Positions 53,068-62,494 of a DNA stretch of 64,000 bases are shown one piece after another (positions within the stretch are counted from its first letter, which is position 1; each line of letters begins with the position of its first letter). Below the pieces are notes generated by a model that saw nothing but the letters and a program-made list of their open reading frames with translations, was not told the origin of the DNA and did no database searches. Both the position numbers and the translations under genes were made by a program. Origin of the DNA: Roseateles depolymerans (GTDB taxonomy: Bacteria; Pseudomonadota; Gammaproteobacteria; Burkholderiales; Burkholderiaceae_C); the NCBI GenBank assembly GCA_003241055.1, contig QFOD01000022.1, positions 29,939 to 93,938 on the forward strand, written 5' to 3'.

Positions 53068-54582
53068 ATGCCTTTACGTTCTTGTGTTCCTCGTCATCCG
53101 CGCGGCGCGGGCCCGCTGCTGGCCGCCTTGACGGCGGCGCTGCTCAGCGCCTGCGTCGCCGTGCCTCCCGAGCCGCATGCGGTGGCCCGACCCACGCTGC
53201 CGGCGGCGCAACTGCCCGCCGACCTGGCGGCGGTGCCATCGGCGAACGAGCCCGCCTGGCCGGCCGAGCGCTGGTGGCGGCGCTATGGCGACGCGCAGCT
53301 CGACGCCTTGCTGGAACTGGGGCTGCAGGGCAGCCCCTCGCTGCAGGCCGCGGCCGCCCGCATCGGCGCGGCGCACGCGGCGCTGACCCAGGCCCGCGCG
53401 GCCGACGAGGCCGAGCCCACGCTGGCTGGCGGCGTGTCCCGCGAGCGCTATTCCTCCAACGGCCTGTTCCCGGCGCCCATAGGCGGCGCCACGTTCAACG
53501 ACTTCTCGGTGCAGCTGCAGGGGCGCAAGACGCTGGACCTGTGGGGCGGCCAGCGCGCCCGGGTGGCGGCCGCCGTCGGCGAGGAGGCCGCGCGCCGTGC
53601 CGAGCTGGCGCAGTCCCGCCAGCTGCTGGCCGCCGCCATCGTGCAGACCTACTGGGAGCTTCAATCCGACTGGGCGCTGGCAGCAGAGCAGGCGGCCATG
53701 GCCGGCCTGCAGCAGCAGCTCGTGGAGGACCGCGGCCGTCGCGTGGCGCACGGCTTGCTGGCCCAGGACGACCAACTGGCCGAGCAACAGCAGCTCGCAG
53801 CACTGAAGCGCCGCGAGGCGCGCAGTGCGGCCGATGCCCTGCAGCAGCGGGAAGCGCTGCGGGCGCTCCTGGGCGCGGGCGCCGACGCGCTGGCCGACCT
53901 GGTGCCGCGGCCGCTGCCGGCAGGCGGCGCCATGCCGCCGTCCGCGCTGGGCTTCGAGCTGCTGGCGCGGCGCGCGGATCTGCAGGCCGCGCGCTGGCGC
54001 GCCGAGGCGTCCATGAGCCGGGTCGAGGTGGCGCAGGCGGCCTTCTATCCGCAGCTCGACCTGGGAGCCGCCGTCGGCCTGGATTCATTGACGCTGCCCC
54101 ACCTGCTGCGCTCGGCCAGCCGCACCTTCACGCTGGCGCCCGGGCTGAGCCTGCCGGTGTTCAGCGGTGCCGCGCTGCGCGGCCAGCTGGGCAGCGCGCG
54201 CAGCGAGCGTGACGAGCGCGTGGCCGATTACGACCAGCAGGTGCTGGACGCGGTGCGCGATGTCGCGCAGGCCGTGGCCGCCCAGCGTGGGCTGCAGGCC
54301 GAGGCCCGCGAGCAGGCCCGTGCCACCGCCGCCGTGGAATTGCGCCGCGAGCATGCGCAACGCCGCCTGAGCCAGGGCCTGAGCGACCGCGCCAGCCTGC
54401 TGCAGGCCGAGCTGGCCGGCCGGCAGGAGCGCGAGGCCGCGCTGCAGCTGCAGCGCGAACAGCTGCGTGCCGAGGTGGCGCTGGTGCGCGCGCTGGGCGG
54501 CGGCGTCCACACCGAAACCGAATGGGCGGCCGCCGCGGCTGCCCCGTCCCCGACCCCGTCGGATCCGGAGATCACGCGATGA
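53068..54582 (+). CDS. Outer-membrane efflux lipoprotein (NodT family)
   Basis: A 504-aa TolC-like outer-membrane factor. A signal peptide ends in the lipobox LLSAC, followed by the typical WWRRYGDAQLDALLELGLQGSPSL of the NodT group and two OEP helical repeats (QAAFYPQLDLGAAVGL; LSLPVFSGAALRGQL). The start at 53068 lies 3 bp behind the EmrB stop. The stop overlaps the emrA-like start as ATGA. Confidence 0.93.
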   Translation: MPLRSCVPRHPRGAGPLLAALTAALLSACVAVPPEPHAVARPTLPAAQLPADLAAVPSANEPAWPAERWWRRYGDAQLDALLELGLQGSPSLQAAAARIGAAHAALTQARAADEAEPTLAGGVSRERYSSNGLFPAPIGGATFNDFSVQLQGRKTLDLWGGQRARVAAAVGEEAARRAELAQSRQLLAAAIVQTYWELQSDWALAAEQAAMAGLQQQLVEDRGRRVAHGLLAQDDQLAEQQQLAALKRREARSAADALQQREALRALLGAGADALADLVPRPLPAGGAMPPSALGFELLARRADLQAARWRAEASMSRVEVAQAAFYPQLDLGAAVGLDSLTLPHLLRSASRTFTLAPGLSLPVFSGAALRGQLGSARSERDERVADYDQQVLDAVRDVAQAVAAQRGLQAEAREQARATAAVELRREHAQRRLSQGLSDRASLLQAELAGRQEREAALQLQREQLRAEVALVRALGGGVHTETEWAAAAAAPSPTPSDPEITR

Positions 54583-55742
54583 CCGTCTCTACCCCTCAAG
54601 CCTCGCCGGAAGCTCGGCGCCGCCGCACGGCGCTGGTCGGCATCACGCTGCTGGTGGCGCTGGCCGCGGCCGGCTACGCGGCCTATGCCTCCCTGGTGCT
54701 GTCGCAGCGCGAGGAGACCGACAACGCCTACGTGGGCGGCAACCTGGTGATGCTGTCGTCCCAGGTCGCCGGCAATGTCGCGCAGATCGACGCCGACGAG
54801 ACCCAGCTGGTGCGCGCCGGGGCCGAGCTGGTGCGGCTGGACCCGGCCGACGCCGAGGTCGCCCTGGCCCAGGCCGAGGCCCGGCTGGGCGGTGCGGTGC
54901 GCGAGCTGCGCGAACGCTATGCGGGCATCGCGCAGTACGACGCCACCATCGCGCTGCGCAGCGAGGAGCTCGCCCGCGCCGAGGACGACCTGGCACGCCG
55001 GCTGCCGCTGGCCGCCGAGCAGACGCTGCCGGCCGAGGAGATCGCCCATGCGAAGCAGGCGGTGCAGACCGCCAGGGCCGCGCTGGTGCTGGCGCAGCGA
55101 CAGGCCGATGCCGCACGCGCGGGCCTGCAGGGTGTGCAGCTGGCCCAACATCCCCGCGTGCTGGCCGCCCGGGCCGACTACGTGCAGGCCTGGCTGGCCC
55201 AGCGGCGCAACGCCATCGTGGCCCCGGTGACCGGTTACGTCGGCAAACGCAGCGTGCAGCTGGGCGCGCGCGTGGCCCCGGGCACGGCCCTGATGTCCAT
55301 CGTGCCGCTGGACCAGCTGTGGGTGGATGCGAACTTCAAGGAGTCCGAGCTGGCCAACCTGCGCATCGGCCAGCCGGCGCAGCTGGAGGCCGATGTCTAC
55401 GGCGGCCGCGTCGAGTACCACGGCCGCGTGCTGGGCCTGTCGCCCGGCACCGGCAGTGCGTTCTCGCTGCTGCCGGCGCAGAACGCGACCGGCAACTGGA
55501 TCAAGGTGGTGCAGCGTCTGCCGGTGCGCATCGCGCTGGACCCGGCCGAGCTGCAGGCCCACCCGCTGCGCATCGGACTTTCCATGCAGGTGCAGGTGGA
55601 TACGCATGACCGCGACGGCCCCGTGCTCGGCATGGCCCGGTCGGCGGCACAACCGGTCTACAGCACCCAGGCACTGAAGCAGCCGCTGCCCCAGGCCGAG
55701 GCCGCGGCGGACGCCATCATCGCCCGCCAGGCCCGCGGCTGA
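54579..55742 (+). CDS. HlyD family periplasmic adaptor (EmrA-like)
   Basis: A 387-aa membrane fusion protein. One transmembrane helix (residues about 20-40) is followed by TDNAYVGGNLVMLSSQVAGNVAQI, the EmrA biotinyl-lipoyl-like domain. A coiled-coil hairpin spans about 95-210, then IVAPVTGYVGKRSVQLGARVAPGTAL and the beta-barrel. It joins EmrB and the outer-membrane factor into a tripartite pump. The order marR-emrB-nodT-emrA puts the adaptor last, unlike the usual emrAB order. Confidence 0.94.
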   Translation: MTVSTPQASPEARRRRTALVGITLLVALAAAGYAAYASLVLSQREETDNAYVGGNLVMLSSQVAGNVAQIDADETQLVRAGAELVRLDPADAEVALAQAEARLGGAVRELRERYAGIAQYDATIALRSEELARAEDDLARRLPLAAEQTLPAEEIAHAKQAVQTARAALVLAQRQADAARAGLQGVQLAQHPRVLAARADYVQAWLAQRRNAIVAPVTGYVGKRSVQLGARVAPGTALMSIVPLDQLWVDANFKESELANLRIGQPAQLEADVYGGRVEYHGRVLGLSPGTGSAFSLLPAQNATGNWIKVVQRLPVRIALDPAELQAHPLRIGLSMQVQVDTHDRDGPVLGMARSAAQPVYSTQALKQPLPQAEAAADAIIARQARG

Positions 55743-55744
55743 TT

Positions 55745-56884
55745 TCAGTGCTGCGTCGGGCGACGACGGCGCAGTGCCAGCAGACCCAGGCCGCTGGCCA
55801 GCAGTGCCCAGGTGCCCGGCTCGGGCACGGCGGTGACCAGCGTCATCTTGTAGGCGTGGACGGCGCCGTCGTGGATTGCGGTGCCGATGATGCTGCCGTC
55901 GTTCGCGATGCCCAGCGCCGACGAGGAGGTATTGGTCACCAGATCCCAGCCCGCGCCATTGGTCAGCAGGGTGTCGATGCTGTAGGTCGTGCCGTCGGCG
56001 TACAGAAAGGGAATGGCATAGGCGTTGGACGCCACGCCGACCGCCCAGCCACTGTCGTTCACATCGCGTGCGCTGCCGGCTGTCGTGCCGTCGGGCAGGG
56101 GAATGGCCGTCATGCCACCGCTGGCCGACCAGATGAACGGCAGGCCCGAGCCCTGGTTGAACATGCTCGCGCCCACGACGTAGCCGGAGTCGCTGACGCC
56201 AAAGGCGATCGCGCCGTTCAGGCCGGGCAGGGCGCCCAGGCTGGTCATGCTGCCGCTGACCGTGTCGTAGATCAGGCCGACGTTCACCGCTGCGTTGCTC
56301 GGGTCGATGCCTGCGCCGATCACCAGGCCGCTGTTGGTGATGCCATAGGCATAGCTCATGTAGGAGCCGTTGGCCGTGGTGGCAGAGATCACCGTGGTGG
56401 ACGAGGTGCCCAGGATGGCCGCCCGCTGCTGGATGCCGGAGCCCACGGCGCCGACGATGGTGCCGCCCGCATTGATCGCGTAAGCCTGACCGACGGCGTA
56501 GCCGCTGGGCAGGGCCAGCTGCGTGGCCACGCCGTTCTGCCACATCACGGGCAGCGGGCTGCTGCCGAAGGCCGTGGTGGCGGACACGCCGACGACGGTG
56601 CCGGCGTCGTTCACGGCATTGGCCACCGCGTACTTGCGGCCGCTGAGATTGGCCAGGCTCTGCAGGCCGCCGGCCTCCGTCCAGGCGTAGGCGATGTTGC
56701 CGATGCTCGAGCTGCCCAGCGAGCGGCCCACGACGGTGTCGCCGTCGGGCGAGATGCCAAAGGCCTGCGAGGCCGTGGTGCTGGCTACCACGCCGAGGTC
56801 GACGATGCTGTACTGCGGCGCGTCGGCCCAGGCGGTGGCGGCCAGGGCGCTCAGGGCGGCGGCGGCGAGGTGCGGAGTCTTCAT
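55745..56884 (-). CDS. HAF-repeat PEP-CTERM exported protein
   Basis: A 379-aa exported protein with signal peptide (LAAAALSALAATAWA) and a C-terminal PEP-CTERM tail (VPEPGTWALLASGLGLLALRRRR). In between lie several HAF-type repeats with patterns such as SQAFGISPDGDTVVGR, AVANAVNDAGTVVGVS, QAYAINAGGTIVGA and IAFGVSDSGYVVGAS, probably a beta-propeller. Its stop is 2 bp from that of the convergent HlyD gene. It is the second exosortase substrate in the window. Function unknown. Confidence 0.88.
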   Translation of the reverse strand: MKTPHLAAAALSALAATAWADAPQYSIVDLGVVASTTASQAFGISPDGDTVVGRSLGSSSIGNIAYAWTEAGGLQSLANLSGRKYAVANAVNDAGTVVGVSATTAFGSSPLPVMWQNGVATQLALPSGYAVGQAYAINAGGTIVGAVGSGIQQRAAILGTSSTTVISATTANGSYMSYAYGITNSGLVIGAGIDPSNAAVNVGLIYDTVSGSMTSLGALPGLNGAIAFGVSDSGYVVGASMFNQGSGLPFIWSASGGMTAIPLPDGTTAGSARDVNDSGWAVGVASNAYAIPFLYADGTTYSIDTLLTNGAGWDLVTNTSSSALGIANDGSIIGTAIHDGAVHAYKMTLVTAVPEPGTWALLASGLGLLALRRRRPTQH

Positions 56885-57040
56885 GTGATCACTCCAGTGC
56901 GTGTGGAACAGAGGCTGTGGCGCAAGACCTGGCGCCGCAGTGCAGTGCGACTGTGGCGCGCCCGCGGGCGGCGCGGATCAGGGTTTGAGCGGGGGCGGCG
57001 CAAAGTCGGCGCACGCGGAGCCGGCCTGACGATTTCGGGC

Positions 57041-58069
57041 TCAGCCGTGCGTGCGGGATTCGCGCGGCAGCTCGCCGAAGCGCCGCTGGTAGGCCTGGCT
57101 GAACTTGCTGGCGTTCTGGAAGCCCCAGCGCGCGGCGATCTCTCGGATGCTGCCGGCATCGCCGCGGCGCAGCTCGGCATGGGCGCGGTCCAGCCGCACC
57201 TGGCGAAGGAAGGCGGCCGGAGTCTGGTCGAAATGAGCCCTGAACTGGCGCAGCAGGCTGCTGGCGCTGACATGGGCGGCATCGGCGATGGCGGCCAGGT
57301 CGATGTCCAGATGCGCGTGGGCATCGATGAAGTCCAGCGCCCGCCGCAGCCGCGCCGGCGGCACCGCTCGGGCCAGCTGCAGCGGCCCGGCGGCCACGCG
57401 GGTCTGCTCGTCCAGCAGGGTCATCGCGATGAGCTCGGTCCAGCGCCGGAACAGCACCTGGGCGCGGTGGGGATCGCGGTCGCTGTTGAGCGCGTCGCCG
57501 GCCAGCGTGGCCATCACCAGCAGGCGTTGGGCCAGATCGGGCCGCAGCAGCGGCTCGAAGCGGGGGGCGGCGCCCGGTTCGCCGGGGCGCAGCTCGGCCC
57601 CCAGGCGCAGCAGGTTGTGGCGGGGCAGGCTGAACTCGACGAAATGCGAGTCGGCTGTCAGCAGGCTGCGCTGGATGCAGGCCGTGTCGATGACGATGCC
57701 CTGGCCGGCCTCGACGACATGGTGGCCGTCGGACAGCGTCACCTCCATGCGCCCGGACAGCAGCAGGCCCACCACGTACGGCGAGAGCGGGCTGGCGGCC
57801 TGCTCGGTGAGAACCTCGAAGTCGAAGCTGGTCTCGGCTTCGCCGAGGAAGACCTGCGGCCCGGCCAGGTCCGGTGGCGTCACCGCCACGGCCGAGACGC
57901 GCAGGCTGGCCGCATTCTTCGCACCCCAGCCGAGGATGCCGCGACGCGCCTCCGGCGAATGCCGGTTCAGCGCGGCGAGGTAGGCCTCGATGGCGTCGCG
58001 GGATTCAAACTGCCGAGGGGTGGCGGCCAGGCGGCGCGCGCCGATGGGGGCGCTCGCGTCCGCGCTCAT
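57041..58069 (-). CDS. AraC family transcriptional regulator
   Basis: A 342-aa regulator. The N-terminal ~200 residues resemble the AraC-binding-like domain of AraC/XylS group proteins (LLLSGRMEVTLSDGHHVVEAGQGIVID). The C-terminal tandem helix-turn-helix is clear: IADAAHVSASSLLRQFRAHFDQTPAAFLRQVRLDRAHAEL and IREIAARWGFQNASKFSQAYQRRFGELP. Its start overlaps the FAD oxidoreductase stop by 4 bp, so the two form one unit and the regulator may respond to its substrate (inference). Confidence 0.91.
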   Translation of the reverse strand: MSADASAPIGARRLAATPRQFESRDAIEAYLAALNRHSPEARRGILGWGAKNAASLRVSAVAVTPPDLAGPQVFLGEAETSFDFEVLTEQAASPLSPYVVGLLLSGRMEVTLSDGHHVVEAGQGIVIDTACIQRSLLTADSHFVEFSLPRHNLLRLGAELRPGEPGAAPRFEPLLRPDLAQRLLVMATLAGDALNSDRDPHRAQVLFRRWTELIAMTLLDEQTRVAAGPLQLARAVPPARLRRALDFIDAHAHLDIDLAAIADAAHVSASSLLRQFRAHFDQTPAAFLRQVRLDRAHAELRRGDAGSIREIAARWGFQNASKFSQAYQRRFGELPRESRTHG

Positions 58070-59184
58070 GTGGCCGCACCCTCGGCCTGACGCACCAGCG
58101 AGGCCACCTCTTCGGCCAATGCCAGCGAGGCCGTCAGCCCCGGCGACTCGATGCCCAGCAAGTTGACGAGCCCCGGGGCGGGCTGCTGGATCAGGAAGTC
58201 GGCGGCCGACTCGCCCGGGCCGCTCAGCTTGGGCCGTATGCCGCTGTAGGCGGGCTGCAGGGCGGCGGCGGGCAGGCCCGGCCAGTAGCGCCTGATCTCG
58301 GCTTCGAAGCCGGGAGCGAGGCCGGGATCCACGGCGTAGTCGAGCGTGACTGGGTCGGTGTCGTGCAGCCATTGCACGTCGGGGCCGAAGCGGGCCTGGC
58401 CGGCCAGGTCCAGCGTCAGGTGCACGCCCAGGCCGCCGTCCACCGGCAGCGGGTAGATCAGCCGCTGGAACGGGGCCCGCCGGCTGAGTGCGAAGTAGTG
58501 GCCACGCGCATAGCGCAGCGGCGCCTGAGCCACGCCCAGCGAGGCCGACACCGCCGCGGCATGCAGGCCGGCGCTGTTGATCACCCAGTCGGCCCGCAGT
58601 TCGAAATCGTCGCTGCAGCGCAGCCGCCACCCCCCGCCTTCCGGCACGCCGGACTCGACGCGGCTGGCCAGTGCCAGTGTTGCACCGGCGGCCTCGGCGT
58701 CGCCCAGCAGCGCATTCATCAGGCCATGGCTGTCGACGATGCCGCTGGACGGCACCCACAGCGCGCCGGCGCAGTCGAGTTCGGGCTCCAGGGCCAGTGC
58801 TTCGGTGCGTTCCAGTCGTTGCAGGCCCTGCACGCCGTTGGCCGCGCCTTGCGCGGCAAGGGCGTCCAGCCGGGGGAGATCCTGCTCGCGGCAGGCCACC
58901 ACCAGCTTGCCGCTGCGCCGATGATCGACCCCGTGGCGGGCGCAGTAGTCGTACATCAGCGCGTTGCCGCGCAGGCACAGGCGGGCCTTCAGGCTGCCGC
59001 TGGGGTAGTAGAGGCCGGCGTGGATGACCTCGCTGTTGCGCGAGGAGATGCCCGTGCCTATGGCCCCGGCCTGCTCGATAAGCACCACCTCGTAGCCCAG
59101 CTGCGCCAGCTCGCGCGCGACCGCCAGGCCGACGACGCCGGCCCCGACCACGGCCACCTCGACATGGGGCAGTGCATCAGACAT
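58066..59184 (-). CDS. FAD-dependent oxidoreductase, L-2-hydroxyglutarate dehydrogenase-like
   Basis: A 372-aa DAO-family flavoenzyme. The dinucleotide loop is VEVAVVGAGVVGLAVARELAQLG. The family-specific GISSRNSEVIHAGLYYPSGSLKARLC and SSGIVDSHGLMNALL are those of LhgO/L2HGDH-like enzymes, with a C-terminal LLGIESPGLTASLALA. It is one of several close paralogues of LhgO, so L-2-hydroxyglutarate is a guess. The gene is co-translated with an AraC regulator. Confidence 0.86.
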   Translation of the reverse strand: MSDALPHVEVAVVGAGVVGLAVARELAQLGYEVVLIEQAGAIGTGISSRNSEVIHAGLYYPSGSLKARLCLRGNALMYDYCARHGVDHRRSGKLVVACREQDLPRLDALAAQGAANGVQGLQRLERTEALALEPELDCAGALWVPSSGIVDSHGLMNALLGDAEAAGATLALASRVESGVPEGGGWRLRCSDDFELRADWVINSAGLHAAAVSASLGVAQAPLRYARGHYFALSRRAPFQRLIYPLPVDGGLGVHLTLDLAGQARFGPDVQWLHDTDPVTLDYAVDPGLAPGFEAEIRRYWPGLPAAALQPAYSGIRPKLSGPGESAADFLIQQPAPGLVNLLGIESPGLTASLALAEEVASLVRQAEGAAT

Positions 59185-59389
59185 GGCAGGCAGCGCGGTG
59201 CGCGCAAGGGGGGTACGGCGGGAACAGCGACGACGACACGGTGATCAGGGCACGCGATGGCGAGCCTTGAGTCTACGAAGGCATCGCTCGTCCGTCCCGC
59301 CTCAGAGGGCGTCGCTAGGGAAAGCGAGGGGCGATGGGTGTCGCCGCACGCCGACAGGCCCCGGGGTCAGGGCTTGCGGCGTGGCGCGA

Positions 59390-61207
59390 TCAGGGTTCCA
59401 TCGGCGCTGTGCGCTCCAGCAGCCAGGCCAGGGCCGCACCGCTGACGCGCGGCTGCAGGCGCTCGCGCACGGTGGCGTGGTAGCGGTTCAGCCAGGCGAT
59501 CTCGTCGGCACGCATCAGGCTGGCGTCGATGCAGCGGGTGTCGATGGGGCACAGCGTCAGCGTCTCGAAGCCCAGCATCTCGCCGAAGGCCCCGGCCTCG
59601 GGTGTGTCGACGACGACGTTGAGCACCAGGTTCTCGATGCGCACGCCCCACTGACCGGCCCGGTACAGGCCGGGCTCGATGGAGGTGATCATGCCGGGCT
59701 CCATGGCCATGGCCGGCTCCGGCGTGGCCTTGGAGATGCTCTGCGGGCCTTCGTGGACGTTCAGGAAGTAGCCCACGCCGTGGCCGGTGCCGTGGCCGTA
59801 GTCCATGCCGGCCGCCCACAGCGGCGCGCGCGCGATGCTGTCCAGCATGGGGCTGGGCGTGCCGCGCGGGAACAGCGTGGCCGACAGGCCGATGGTGCCC
59901 TTGAGCACACGGGTGTAGTCGCGCTTGTGGGCCGCCGTGATCTGGCCGATGGGCCAGACCCGGGTGATGTCGGTGGTGCCGCCGAGGTACTGGCCACCCG
60001 AGTCGATCAGCAGCAGGCCGTGGCCCTCGATCCACGAGAACGCATCGGGCGTGGCGCGGTAGTGCGGCAGGGCGCCGTTGGCATTGAAGCCCGCGATGGT
60101 CGAGAACGACAGGCCCACGAAGCTGGCGCGCTTGGCGCGGGTGGCGGTGAGGCGGGTGTCGATGTCGAGCTCGCTCCAGCGCTCGCCGCGGGCCATCGAG
60201 GCCTCGAACTCGGCGTAGAACTCGCACATCGCGGCGCCGTCCTCGGCCATGGCCTCGCGGATGAAGGCGGCCTCGGCGGAGGTCTTGCGGCTCTTGGCCA
60301 GCGTGCTGGGGTTGATCTGCTCCACCACCTTCACGCCGGCCGGCACGGCTTCGCGCAGGCCCAGCGTGATGCGGCGCGGGTCCACCAGCAGCTGGGCGGT
60401 CGCCGGCAGCGCCGCCAGCGCGGCGCCGGCCTCTTCGTAGGGCCGCACCTGCAGGCCGTCGGCGGCCAGGCGGGCGGCCAGCACGGCGTCGATCTTGCCG
60501 GGCGCGACGAAGAGCTGGCCGGCCGCGCCATCCAGCACGAGGTGGGCCAGGAAGACCGGGTTGTATTCGACGTCCGAGCCGCGCAGGTTCAGCAGCCAGG
60601 CAATGTCGTCCACCGTGGACACCAGGTGATGGCTGGCACCTGCCGCCGCCATGGCAGCGCGCACGCGCGCCAGCTTCTCGGCCCGGCTGACGGTGGCCTG
60701 CGGGGGCAGGTGTTCATAGACCGGCTCGGCAGGCAGGCCCGGGCGGCCGGACCAGATCTGCTGCAGCAGGTCGAGGTCGGTACGCAGCGTCAGGCCGGCG
60801 CGGCCCATCGCGCCACGCAGCGTGCTGGCCAGTGCCAGGCCCAACACCTGGCCGTCCACCGCCAGCGTCTGGCCGGGGCGCAGCTGCTGGGCGATCCAGT
60901 CGATGTACTGCGTGGAGGCGCCGGAGGTGGTCTTCTCCAGCGCGATGCCGCTGCCGGTGAGCTGCGTCTCGGCCTGCGACCAGTAGCGGCTGTCGGCGAA
61001 CAGCGCGGCGCGCTCGGCGGTGACGACCAGGCTGCCCACCGATCCGGTGAAGCCCGACAGCCACTGCCGCCCCTGCCAGCGCTCGGGCAGGTATTCCGAC
61101 AGGTGGGGGTCGGCGGAGGGAATCAGCACCGCGTGCACGCCGCTCTGCCGCATCGCGTCCCGGAGATGGTCGATGCGCAGACGGGTTTCGGAGGTGCGGG
61201 TATCCAT
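59390..61207 (-). CDS. Xaa-Pro aminopeptidase (M24B, long type)
   Basis: A metallopeptidase of 605 aa that removes an N-terminal residue before proline, with the three-domain layout of eukaryotic-type XPNPEP1. The C-terminal pita-bread domain shows the ligands: LLIDSGGQYLGGTTDITR (two Asp), GHGTGHGVGYFLNVHEGP (His), MITSIEPGLY (Glu) and GVRIENLVL (Glu). The two N-terminal creatinase-like domains begin RIDHLRDAMRQSGVHAVLIPSADPHLSEY. The gap 59185-59389 shows no gene. Confidence 0.95.
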   Translation of the reverse strand: MDTRTSETRLRIDHLRDAMRQSGVHAVLIPSADPHLSEYLPERWQGRQWLSGFTGSVGSLVVTAERAALFADSRYWSQAETQLTGSGIALEKTTSGASTQYIDWIAQQLRPGQTLAVDGQVLGLALASTLRGAMGRAGLTLRTDLDLLQQIWSGRPGLPAEPVYEHLPPQATVSRAEKLARVRAAMAAAGASHHLVSTVDDIAWLLNLRGSDVEYNPVFLAHLVLDGAAGQLFVAPGKIDAVLAARLAADGLQVRPYEEAGAALAALPATAQLLVDPRRITLGLREAVPAGVKVVEQINPSTLAKSRKTSAEAAFIREAMAEDGAAMCEFYAEFEASMARGERWSELDIDTRLTATRAKRASFVGLSFSTIAGFNANGALPHYRATPDAFSWIEGHGLLLIDSGGQYLGGTTDITRVWPIGQITAAHKRDYTRVLKGTIGLSATLFPRGTPSPMLDSIARAPLWAAGMDYGHGTGHGVGYFLNVHEGPQSISKATPEPAMAMEPGMITSIEPGLYRAGQWGVRIENLVLNVVVDTPEAGAFGEMLGFETLTLCPIDTRCIDASLMRADEIAWLNRYHATVRERLQPRVSGAALAWLLERTAPMEP

Positions 61208-61307
61208 GCTCAGGCCTTTGGTTCTTGCGAGGGGGCAAGTTTAGGTCGTATCGCTGCGGGGGACGCCGCGGCGGGGCTCCGCGCGCAGGGGGGGCGACGG
61301 GCGGTCG

Positions 61308-61817
61308 TCAGCCCGCCAGCGCCTGGATCGCGGCCTGCAGCCGTTGGCCCTCGGTGCCGGTGATGTCGGTCCAGCCCAGGCCTGCGTCACCCAGCGCCTG
61401 GCGCAGCAGCGTGTCGATGCACGCCCGCGCCTGCGGCCCGTCGCGCTGCACGCCGTCCGGCTCCCAGGGCAGGTCGGGCGCGCACAGCAGGTTCAGCGTG
61501 CAGCCACGCTGCCAGGCCAGCGCACCGGGCAGCAGCTGGATGTCGTCGAAATAGTGCTGGCTGTAGAGCGCGGTCAGCAGCGGCGTGGTGTCGCAGAACA
61601 CGAGGGCATGCCGGCGGGCTTCCTGCTCGATGCGGCGGGCCTGCTCGGCGGCGATGTGGGCCTGTTCGGCCGGCAGCGGCGTGCGGCCGTGGGTGTCGCA
61701 CCATTCGCGCAGGTACTCGGGCACGAAGCCGGCGCCGAAGTGCGCCGCCAGCGCGCGACCCAGCGAGGTCTTGCCGGTGCACTCGCCGCCCAGCAACGCG
61801 ATGAGGCGCGCGCTCAT
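61308..61817 (-). CDS. NadR-type nicotinamide riboside kinase domain protein
   Basis: A 169-aa P-loop kinase matching the C-terminal kinase domain of NadR, without its helix-turn-helix and adenylyltransferase parts. The Walker A is LLGGECTGKTSL; YLREWCDTHG and FCDTTPLLTALYSQHYF are the other family marks. The start overlaps the pnuC stop as ATGA. It would trap imported nicotinamide riboside as NMN. Confidence 0.88.
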   Translation of the reverse strand: MSARLIALLGGECTGKTSLGRALAAHFGAGFVPEYLREWCDTHGRTPLPAEQAHIAAEQARRIEQEARRHALVFCDTTPLLTALYSQHYFDDIQLLPGALAWQRGCTLNLLCAPDLPWEPDGVQRDGPQARACIDTLLRQALGDAGLGWTDITGTEGQRLQAAIQALAG

Positions 61818-62473
61818 GCCGGCCGTGCGGCGTCGCCCGCCCGACGCCAGGCGCGCCAGCCCCAGAAGCTCATGGGGATGAAGCCGGCATAGAGCAGCAC
61901 GGTCAGCCAGTAGCCCTTGAGCCCGAACAGCACCACGCTGACCGTGTTGACCACGATCCAGGTCGGCCAGTTCTCCTCGTACTTGCGGGCCAGCAGCCAC
62001 TGGCCCAGCAGGCTGGCCACGGTGGGGAAGGCGTCCCAGTAGGGCAGGGGCGAATCAGTGTGGCGCGACAGGAACCAGCCCAGCGCCGGCCAGGCGGCGA
62101 GCGTCAGCAGGGTGGGCCTGAGCAGGCCGGCCAGGCCCAGGCGCCGCACGCTCAGGCGCTCGCCGCTGGCGGTGCGCCCGAAGCGCCACTGCCACCAGCC
62201 CCAGCCGGCCAGGCCGGCGAACAGCAGCTGCAGCGCGGCCTCGCCGTAGAGGCGGCCGTCCCAGAAGAGCGCGAAGTACATCAGCGAGCTGACGATGGCC
62301 AGTGGCCAGGCCAGCAGGTGCACGCGCATATTGCAGACCACCATCCAGATGGCCAGCACGAAGGCGATCAGCTCCAGCCAGGAAATCGGGCTGCCGAACG
62401 CGACGAAGGCCGGCGCGATCAGCGCGGCCCAGAGCTGGGAGATCGATGGCACGGTGGCTTGCGGCGCAGCCAC
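61814..62473 (-). CDS. pnuC: PnuC nicotinamide riboside transporter
   Basis: A 219-aa membrane transporter of about seven helices (SWEET-like fold). Diagnostic stretches: SWLELIAFVLAIWMVVCNMRVHLLAWPLAIVSSLMYFALFW, WGWWQW, and ARKYEENWPTWIVVNTVSVVLF. GTG at 62473 starts it; a GTG seven codons later is an alternative. With the kinase downstream it forms an NAD salvage unit: PnuC imports, the kinase phosphorylates. It lies just beyond ftsB and eno on the same strand. Confidence 0.93.
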   Translation of the reverse strand: MAAPQATVPSISQLWAALIAPAFVAFGSPISWLELIAFVLAIWMVVCNMRVHLLAWPLAIVSSLMYFALFWDGRLYGEAALQLLFAGLAGWGWWQWRFGRTASGERLSVRRLGLAGLLRPTLLTLAAWPALGWFLSRHTDSPLPYWDAFPTVASLLGQWLLARKYEENWPTWIVVNTVSVVLFGLKGYWLTVLLYAGFIPMSFWGWRAWRRAGDAARPA

Positions 62474-62494
62474 CGGGGCCGCGCAGGGGGGGGG

